Positions 50,984-64,000 of a stretch of DNA of 64,000 nucleotides are shown piece by piece. Location: positions 5,676,873 through 5,740,872 of the forward strand of contig CM055107.1 of assembly GCA_029204225.1 (NCBI GenBank), read 5' to 3'. The notes beneath the pieces were generated by a model that saw only the letters and a program-made list of their open reading frames with translations, searched no databases and had not been told where the DNA came from. Within the stretch, counting starts at the first letter, position 1, and every line of letters starts with the position of its first letter. This DNA is from Diphasiastrum complanatum. Its lineage: Eukaryota; Streptophyta; Lycopodiopsida; Lycopodiales; Lycopodiaceae. A program made the translations under genes and the position numbers.

Positions 50984-52113
50984 ACGTGCACGTGCACGCA
51001 TGTGCATTCCCCCTTGAACAATAGAAAGTTCCCAAAACTTTGAATGAATAATGTGTTGATGAGAAGTTATGTGCTTCTTCCCTACCATGAAATTCATTTT
51101 GTCTTTTGCTAGTGATTCATTGTTGTCAATGAAGATCCACATCAACAACCTATACATTAGCACCCAAGAACTTAGATTTTTTATATTGTGAGATACCTTC
51201 AATGCCACTAATTTTTTAAGTGGGTTTCTCTATACAAAAGCACTAAAGAGCACATGATGTCGATAGATAATAAATATTTTCAGATTAATTATTATAGTGA
51301 CATTCTTTTCCCAATAAAAGAATATTAGCTTTTTAGTTTAATTTTTTTTTTTCCCTCACAAACTAAATCTATGATTGAAGCCAATTTTCACAGTTTTTTT
51401 TTTCTTTCTAAGTGAGTGAGTTTTTTTTTTTTTTTTTTTCCGGTGTGGGGCGATAGCCAAGTACTTCCACATCAACCTCCCAAATAAGCTTGATTCTATG
51501 ATTTCAAGAAAGATAAATGTTCTTCCTTCACCCTCAATGAAAATGTGAAAAATATTGTAAAACAATTAACAAATGAGAAGATAAATCACAAACCCCACAT
51601 TTTGCTTGTGCGTAGGTGCCATTAAAGTGCACAAGTAAGCCATTTGAATATATATAAACATATCCATGAATAACTTCATGGCTCTGAGATATGCTTAGAA
51701 CTCAATTAAATGCATTATGCCAAGTTTCAAAATGTTCACATTTCTAGCTTGCTATGAGGTTGCATTGATGCACCTTTCTTAGACATTTCAATGATGAAGA
51801 AACAAAAATTTATTAAACTCCAAGGCTCATAATCATTTTCTTTTCTTTCTATAGGTGTAAATATCTTAGCATTTATTTATTTTTGACAAGCCTGCATATC
51901 ACTCATAAACACTTCATACGTCAGCATTTACTTGATTATTTTCAGAAAAGATTCATCCAAGTTTGACATTTTTTTAGTGGGAAAAGGCTAACTACATCTA
52001 TTAGTGGTAGTGAGCTTTGTATATTATAAGAAAAATGTTAGGACTTAACTTCATTTATAACATTGTCACTAAGCCCATGACATCAAGTATAGAATAATTA
52101 TCGTTCAATTATT
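50387..52113. other. AT-rich intergenic with (TG)n tracts
   Basis: (TG)n at 50701-50721 and at 50941-50982, the latter followed by three CACGTG-type steps to 51000. No supported gene. Confidence 0.6.
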
Positions 52114-52331
52114 ATAGAATACTTATAGCAAACATGACTTAACAAAGTAACGCCTACAACAATATGAGAGATATGAAGCATGTGATGGAGAATGACATTG
52201 AAGCCAAAAAATAAGCTTATAGAATCATAGAATACTTATAGAAAACATGACTTAACAAATTAATGCCTACAACAATATGAGAGATATGAAGCATGTGGTG
52301 GAGAATGACATTGAAGCCAAAAAATAAGCTT
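52114..52331. repeat. 105-bp tandem duplication, period 113 bp
   Basis: Copies at 52114-52218 and 52227-52331, starting ATAGAATACTTATAG and ending AAAAAATAAGCTT, with only a handful of differences. Confidence 0.9.
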
Positions 52332-56961
<4,630 letters not shown>

Positions 56962-57045
56962 ACACATCATCATCATCGCTATCATTGAGAGAGAATTGTC
57001 ACAAATTACACATCATCATCATCGCTATCATTGAGAGAGAATTGT
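56962..57045. repeat. 38-bp direct repeat, period 46 bp
   Basis: Copies at 56962-56999 and 57008-57045 (ACACATCATCATCATCGCTA then TCATTGAGAGAGAATTGT) are identical. They lie 160-240 bp before the asparaginase TATA box. Confidence 0.9.
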
Positions 57046-57201
57046 GAGAGTGGGTTAGCTTATTGTCACTAAAAAAGGCAGAGCTAAATATGCACTTGCC
57101 CATTTGTGTCCTACATGGACTGCTCCTCTCTTGAAAAATCAATAAGGGGCCCATTGATTGCATCTTTTATTTTATTTTGTTCTAATAATAATTTTCTTTC
57201 C

Positions 57202-57208
57202 TATAAAA
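57202..57208 (+). promoter_or_regulatory. TATA box of the asparaginase gene
   Basis: TATAAAA in the context CCTATAAAACAG. A start of transcription about 30 bp downstream would fall near 57232. That excludes the upstream in-frame ATG at 57231 as the usual initiator and favours ATG 57315. Confidence 0.5.
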
Positions 57209-57314
57209 CAGCATATGCACCGAGTTAGTTATGACACCAGCAGGCAAGGCAGGCAGCCAGGATCTTAAGAGCAAGAACAAAGCAAGAGCAAGAGCAATAG
57301 GAGGAGGAGGAAAG

Positions 57315-60300
57315 ATGGGATGGGCTTTGGCGCTCCATGGAGGCGCTGGCAACATCCCACGATCCATCTCCCCCCAAAGGAAGGATGCAGCTGAAGCATG
57401 CCTCCGAGAGTGCTTGCGCATCGGCGGATCCGCCTTGGAATCCTCCATCTCCGCATTGGATGTGGTGGAGATGGTGGTAAGCTTTCTATCTTTCGCTTTT
57501 TCTCATTTTTGGCACTAGTTCCAATCATTTTCTTCACCATTTTACTCATTTTGGCTGATTCATTTGCGCAGGTGGCTTTGCCATGCAATACCCTCTTTCA
57601 AGATCTGTTCTAAGCTCTTCGCCAATATGAGTCTTTTGTTTTTTTCTCTTCAAATTTATTCTCGAGCTGAAGTTTATGGTTTGAATAAGCATTGAAGCGC
57701 AGCAAACACGTGCTAGATCGTGCATACTGCAAGGGAGTCACTGCATAACATCCATAAGTAATGGTTGTTTTGTTTTTTCTCATGTGTCATATCCTTGCTT
57801 CCACGGCTGATTAAAATTGAACCCCTTACCGCAAGTAAAAGAGAGGAAGTGTTTGGAGGACTATAATGCCTATTTGCACTGTATTTCAACACATACATAC
57901 AAATGCCATTTTTTATGTCAAAGTAATAGTGCAGTTAGCTATGTAAGTTCCATGTAAAAGCTGGCATTCCATGCTTTTCTTTTTTGTTGACGCTGTAGCA
58001 AATTGCTTGTATTCACATTTGCTATGTACAATTATACACTGCACTATGAGTAGTAGGCCAGGCCTAGGACGAGCTCAGGGGTCCAATATTTCAGCGAGAT
58101 GCAGCAAGCACAGTTCGAGCCTGTGCCATAGCGGCTGCAATAACTCTCTTGCCCAACTCGACCTGCTTACCCAACTCAACCTGCTAGTCTTGACAGATTT
58201 GACTTATATACCTTGTGCCTCCATGCAGCACGAGCACCAACAGTCCCACTTAGCAAGCACCAGAACACCTCTAATCCCCTCCATCCATGACCGGTTAAGG
58301 ATAGAAGAATTGCAACTGGATACCATGTTGACAAATGGGCCGATGGGCCAGGTACTAGGATCTCACCCCAAGCCTCCGAGCCATCTGCTTCCCATATCCC
58401 AGTTTCTCGATTCTCTTTTTAGGAATAATGTGTGGAAGAAAATCCACAATCATTAGATGCAATATTTTCATGTTTCTCTTTTTAATCTTTTTCTCTTGAA
58501 GATGATGCTTTGATTTTTTTGTCAGTTCTAGTGTTTTCCTCTTAGATCTAGAGAAAATCAGTGCTACAACCTTCTTGTTTGTTACTTGAGATTCTTTATA
58601 TTTATTGGAAGAGATGAGTCATTCATAATACTTGCTCAGGGACACAAAAAGGTAACCTGCCCAGTTATAAGGTAGGAGGTCTAGTCTTCAAATTATCGGT
58701 CTAAGATTGAGATTTGTTCCTGGCCTCACTATTTTTGAACTCATAAATTGCTTCATAGCATAGTTTTGTAGCATATAGAAAAATAGATATGAAACATCGT
58801 TCTTTTGTATTCCATACGTATTGAACTTGTTTTGAGAATTTATGTTGACCGTAGATCAAAAAATATCCAAAAGAATTTGTAGATCTTTTCTGTGAATGGA
58901 GAGGAACACTTACACTACAAAAATGTACAGAATGGGTATCTTCTCTAGAAATATCCTGTGAATAATTTTCTGATCCTGATATCAGGGTGTTTGGTGAGAC
59001 ATGACTAAATGAACTTTATAACCTGACAGCTTGCGGTGTAGGTTGGTCAACCATATCAAGGATGGCACATTACACTTTTTTCCTAGTACTATTCTCTGTA
59101 TATCTGGTAGTGTTTCGGATCTGTGATCACTGCCAAATTCTGCATTCTCTCTCTAAATCGGTTATTTTTCAGTTTCTGCCAAACAACTACTATAGATTAT
59201 TAAATTTTTCTTGAAATTTCCTATGACATTGCCGAATATCTTTCTAGGTGAATGAATTGGAGAATAATCCAGTGTTCAATGCCGGACGGGGATCAGTATT
59301 GACAAATCGGGGTACAGTTGAAATGGAGGCTCTTATTATGGATGGTTCAACAGGGAATTGTGGGGCTGTGTCTGGCCTATGTACTGTTGTTAATCCTATT
59401 TCTTTGGCTCGGCTTGTCATGGAAAAAACCCCTCATATTTACCTTGCATTTGAAGGGGCTGAACAATTTGCAAAGCAGCAGGTACTTATGTTCTTTAATT
59501 ACGTTGTGTGCAAATCCAGATTTTTCTGTTTTGTAACACTGGCTGCTCAACGATGACATATGCCTGAAAGTCATCTGATGCGTGCTTTTGGAACAGGATA
59601 TCATTGGGCTTGTTGTAGTTCGCTTGAACTGAGAATTGTGAAGTTTTCATGTGTAGGGTGTGAAAACTGCTGCATCAAGCTACTTCATCACTGAAGAGAA
59701 TCAAGACCGCCTAGTGCATGCAAAGCAGGCAAACAGAGTGCTGGTAGCCACCTTCTTTTAACTGTTTTTTAAGGAATCATATTAGTTGCTGTTTCATGTT
59801 GGAAGCAGAAGCCTGAAAAGTTTTCTAAAATCATGTATTTTAATATATTTTGCTGACATGTGATACTTTCTGCTTCTTGAACCTTAATACCTTATAGCTT
59901 TCTCATCTTTTTTTCTCATATAGAACCATTTATCTATTATATAGTTTTATTTCTTGTAATCTGACATGCTTATGCAATTTTTCTTCGCGCCATGCTTTTG
60001 TTTTCTTGATAAAGAGCTCAAGCCCTAATTTAGCAGAGCTTGTTAGGGGAAGATGCCAGACCATATTGTAGATTTATAATGCAAGCTGGAGTCTGAAAAG
60101 GTTTTGACAGCTTTCCCGTATATTTTAGCTCACGAAGTTCAACATGAAAGACCTTTACATTTCAAGTGTTAGAAAATTGTGGCTGTTTTCAAATGAATTT
60201 AGTTTAATTGATTGTTTGAGACTTTGTGAGTGGACTCCAAAGGTTTGAGGATTGCATGCATCTTTTGTTACAGTGGTTACTATCCTAGACATAGCATTGA

Positions 60301-62191
60301 TATATTAGTATGATTGGGTCTGGAGACATTTGACGAACTATTTATGGGGAAACATGTATTACCACCTTTTTATGGGTAGACATATTTGCTCATGTTTCTG
60401 GTAACATGGTAAAGGAAAAACTATTGTAGAAATGGTTGAATATATTTTCCAATGGCCTTAAATCTTCTCAAATAAATAAACAATACCTGTAATCAACTAC
60501 ATTTAATTTGTTAGGCTTTAATGGACCTTGGTGTCATGATCGAGTCAGCCCTGCACCTCCTAGAATCGATAGATACTTAGCATGTTGGTCTTTATATGAA
60601 CATATGAAAGCTAGCCTGGAGTATCTGTATGGATGTAATGTGCACCTAATCTTGGGTGTCGGAATGTGAGTAGGGATAGTGTAGCATACAGTCCATTCAG
60701 GTATCATTGTGAACCTATGTCAAATAATTATCCAACTGACTTTTCCCTATCTCAATTATTTTTCTCCATCAACATTGTTCTTAGTGCTCACTCACCTACA
60801 GTGCTACAAAATATTTCAAGACATTGAATCAATGTGCCTATATTGTTTTGTAACCTCTTGTTTCTTGATGATGCCATGCAGTGGCATTAGGGACATTAAC
60901 CAAAACTAGGATCTGAAGTGAATCCACAGTCTGAATATCATCATCAGAAAATTCGAAGCACTATATCTAACTTTTCGTAATAAACTTACATGTAAAGCTA
61001 TTGTGTTTCAGCTGTATATTAAGGCAATAGTTTGAGAGCTATGAAGATGCCTTATGTGTTTTAGGTTGGAGTCTCTGATCATTGCTGAAATATCCAAAAT
61101 TGTATTCTCTTTTGTAGTTTTTGAGCCACTGAATGGGTCTGTACTGTCTTTTATTCTATCAAGTCAAGAAATGTACCACTCATATAATCAGAGGGTTTTA
61201 TTTTATCGTCAGACTTGGAAGGATGCTGGATTGGGAGTTTTGGATTGGCCGTGAGACCTATAGTGTCTGAGTCTCTTATATTGTGAGTGCTTCCAGTGAT
61301 ATGTGCAGTTATGCAACAGTTGGTCATGAGTCTGCCTTTCCAAGCGTTTGAACCTGTCCTTCATGTTTCCAGTATTTAATGAGCAGATTTCCTTTTTCAT
61401 TCTAGTGGTTGTGCCTAACATGGCCTTCTTGAAATCTTTACTCAGCAGACTGAGTGATAGCTTTCTTCATACTAAAACTAAGAATTTGCTTTTGGGATAT
61501 CCTGCTCTACTTTGGGCATCAATTCAAATAACCCAGAGAACTATTGGTCAAATTTTAGCCTTTATACTGAATCTTCTAGTATGAAAAGCTTGATAGTGAA
61601 AATGAACTTGTGTCTGCTGCGTGTAAGATCCAAGGTTTACCTTATGTCTCAACATGCAAGGCTAAATTGGTGGCCTCATTGTCATGTTGCTCACAGCTGG
61701 ACCACACAGCTTCTAATACAATTAAGCAAACCGAAAATCATGATTCCTTGAATATCAGCTTGGCGCCTGGTACACCTATTGGAGATGCTGGAGATACAGT
61801 GGGATGTGTGGCTGTTGACAAGCAAGGAAATTGTGCAGCAGCAACCTCAACTGGTGGCTTGGTGAATAAGATGGTTGGCAGAATAGGAGACACTCCTCTG
61901 GTAGGATGTGGGACTTATGCCAATCATCTGTGTGCAATATCTGCCACTGGAAAGGGTGAAGCCATCATTAAGGCTACACTTGCACGGGAAGTAGCAGCAT
62001 TGGTGGAATATAAACAATTACCACTCACTGAAGCAGTAGATCAAGTCGTAAAAGGTCGCTTGGGTCAAGGAAACGGAGGCCTTGTTGCTGTATCAAATGC
62101 AGGAGATGTTGCTATGGCCTTCAACAGTACAGGAATGTTTCGAGCAACTGTTGATTCCACTGGGAGGTCTGAAGTTAGCATTTGGCACTGA
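57315..62191 (+). CDS. Isoaspartyl peptidase / L-asparaginase, plant type
   Basis: An Ntn-hydrolase of peptidase family T2 that hydrolyses L-asparagine to aspartate and ammonia and removes isoaspartyl peptides; expected in the cytosol. Exons are 57315-57476, 59248-59481, 59657-59743 and 61580-62191; all introns are GT-AG and phase 0. The product is 364 aa. Motifs seen: HGGAG (8-12), [10 protein letters not shown] (64-73), [13 protein letters not shown] in the alpha part; then [10 protein letters not shown] with the autocleavage nucleophile Thr234, Thr252, Arg262, Asp265 and Thr284-Gly285 at the spacing of the substrate-binding residues in this family. Family members are usually about 315-325 aa; the extra 40 or so residues lie in the linker before Thr234, which is variable and removed from the active site. 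An in-frame ATG at 57231 would add 28 residues but sits at the likely transcription start. Potassium dependence cannot be read from the sequence. Intron 1 has a chance open frame at 57971-58456. Confidence 0.93.
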
Positions 62192-62955
62192 TTCCTTCAC
62201 TTCATATGGGGCATAAGAAAATATGAACATATGCCATGAACATTTAGTTGCTTGTGTTGTACCATCACATTCTTGTGCGCTTTGATTTGCCATGCTGCAA
62301 TATTTTCTAAGCCCTGACGTGGATGAATAACCAGTTGCTGATTACTGTTTTATGCATGCTGCTCTTTTGTTCGATGTGAATGTTATATAAAACAAGTGCA
62401 TTTTGGAGATCTACAAGGGTCATGTCCTGGCAATAGGGGAATACTTGCTTTTGAAGTAGGTGTTTGAATAGGTGTCTTTAAGAATTCTCTCTGTCTCTGT
62501 CTGTCTGTCTCTACCGATTCTCTGCAGTTTGTGTTATTGCCCGAACCCTAAAGATAAAAAATCTTAAATCTTGAAATTCACAGCTAAAAACAGGCAAATT
62601 TCAGAAAATTTTATTTGCTCAATTGCAAACAGTGAAAAAATCTCAAAACAATCCTTGAATCTCACCAATCTCAGCAAATTTTAATCAAATCTGCAGCAAT
62701 GCTACAAAACTAATTGTCTAATCAGCAATTAATGATCGCAGCAAGTTCTCTTGCTTTGCAGGCCTGTTTTGCTTCCACTCTCTCTCCTATGACTAGAAAC
62801 ATTCAGCATATAGAAGTTTCTAAATGCTGGAGGCCATGCACTTGATTGTGTAGACACTTCACCAAAACATGTCAGCAAGACTGGACTTGTGGTCAACATT
62901 GGACGGACAAATCAAAACGCAGGAATCATGTTCTAACCATCTCTACCTACTCATA

Positions 62956-63022
<67 letters not shown>

Positions 63023-64000
63023 GGATATTGTATGGCTGTTGTTTGATAGGGACAATATAATATCATATTTAAGTGTTTATGACAAGTTCTTATTGAGCTT
63101 TCATCTTCTATGTGTAGTTGAGGAATGACTTTTACATTTGTAATGAAGCTAGATGTGCTTTCCAAATTTGCTAAAGATCAAGGTACATAATTAGGTCATT
63201 TGGATCTGATTTTTTCACACCATACTCACATGAAGTTCCACTTATTTGGGTCCTAACATCAAGGGCTATTTTTGGCTAGCTATGTGAAAAACTTTCAACA
63301 TGAGAGGGAATAAAGCAATGTTACCTCAACGAAGTTAAGGACACTTGATCACATATTATTTGTCAATTATCTCTTGAGTGGAACAAGCAAGTATTGTTAA
63401 CCCATTTGGGCATGCAGTCATTAGCCTTAAGAGGGCAAAGCCTTAAACACTTTCTAGGCTATTCAAAATGTAGTCATTTGTTGTTCATAGAATTGAATGT
63501 TAGCATGGATATCGGAGCTATGTGTGAAAGTTATAAAAAGCTATCTATCATAGCTTTAGGGGTTTGCTAAGTTTATATGTCAAGCATCTTTGTGTAGGAG
63601 ATTGATAGGGCCAAAATTGGCAAAGATGGCAAAATTGTCAATTCCACATGTAAAGTCATAATTTGGCCAAAAGTAGCTTATGATGCAAACTCGAGCTAGT
63701 TAGGCTTGTAAATAGGCTTGTGACACTTGTCCTCATGAAGGGTCCACTAGAATTGCAAGATGGATGCATCACTCATCCAATAACATTAGAGAGGCTAGGG
63801 GTCCAATAGGAAGTAAGCATGGCTTTTTACAAGTTTCATATGTACTCTCATTACCAATCATAACCAAAGTGAGTTTTTGAGTCATATTGAGTGCAATCAA
63901 GTTTTGCTTGTATTTTCTTCTCTCTTTTCCCGAGGACAAATTGCTCTATTCTCTCTCTACTCGAGGAGAGAAGCTTAATTTTACTTAGTTTTTTCATGAA
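62192..64000. other. 3' flank of the asparaginase gene, no further gene
   Basis: Short TCTG/TC-rich stretch at about 62488-62515, (CT)n at 62961-63019, otherwise AT-rich without supported frames. No clear poly(A) signal could be assigned to the asparaginase transcript. Confidence 0.55.
62961..63019. repeat. (CT)n microsatellite
   Basis: About 59 bp of uninterrupted CT. Confidence 0.95.

Noticed and set aside
57971..58456. 161-codon open frame in intron 1 of the asparaginase gene
   Set aside because: It lies between well-defined splice sites, has no recognisable domain, and its composition is not convincing. A cryptic exon cannot be excluded.

Overview
This is a TE-rich nuclear segment of a land plant. 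The evidence is two genes with plant-type introns and protein sequences, several Ty1/copia remnants with a plant-style primer-binding site (TGGTATCAGAGC), Ty3/gypsy and LINE fragments, and many long (GA)n/(CT)n tracts. Low gene density, a 7.1-kb TE-filled intron and a LINE fragment with an R2-like nuclease motif would fit a large, slowly purged genome such as a fern or lycophyte. That lineage call is inference only.

Only two host genes are well supported. (1) On the minus strand, 20313 to 12775, is the small fourth subunit of DNA polymerase delta (POLD4). It has two coding exons whose splice phases join exactly and encode 146 aa. (2) On the plus strand, 57315 to 62191, is a plant-type isoaspartyl peptidase/L-asparaginase of four exons and 364 aa, with an autocleavage threonine at residue 234. 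The two genes are unrelated in function and are not co-regulated as far as the sequence shows.

Layout. 1-4.2 kb: an unrecognised decayed minus-strand ORF between degenerate repeat arrays. 4.3-8.3 kb: two Copia remnants head to head. 10.4-11.6 kb: a LINE-like ORF1 copy. 12.8-20.3 kb: POLD4, whose single coding intron holds an LTR remnant, two palindrome-rich MITE-like pieces, and Copia and Gypsy debris. 21.2-22.4 kb: the 3' end of a LINE with a restriction-like-endonuclease-type C-terminus. 23.6-28.2 kb: two Copia remnants and an unrecognised ORF block. 28.3-29.5, 35.1-36.1 and 39.2-39.6 kb: three LTR copies of one non-coding (LARD-like) family, with its internal region on both sides of the middle copy. 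39.6-44.2 kb: a Copia element broken by other insertions, including a 411-bp solo LTR with a 5-bp target-site duplication. 46.5-48 kb: a Copia reverse-transcriptase segment repeated three times in tandem. 48.9-50.4 kb: an unrecognised decayed gene. 50.4-57 kb: almost no coding content. 57.2-62.2 kb: the asparaginase gene. 62.2-64 kb: non-coding flank.

No intact autonomous transposon is present. I found no rRNA or CRISPR array and no convincing tRNA. I did not find a clearly new biological system. The observations most worth following are the reverse-transcriptase triplication, the LINE fragments that share a 3' hairpin tail, the non-autonomous LTR family with a variable leader array, the 32-bp perfect palindrome inside the POLD4 intron, and the unrecognised ORFs near 1.4-2.3 kb and 25.4-26.6 kb.
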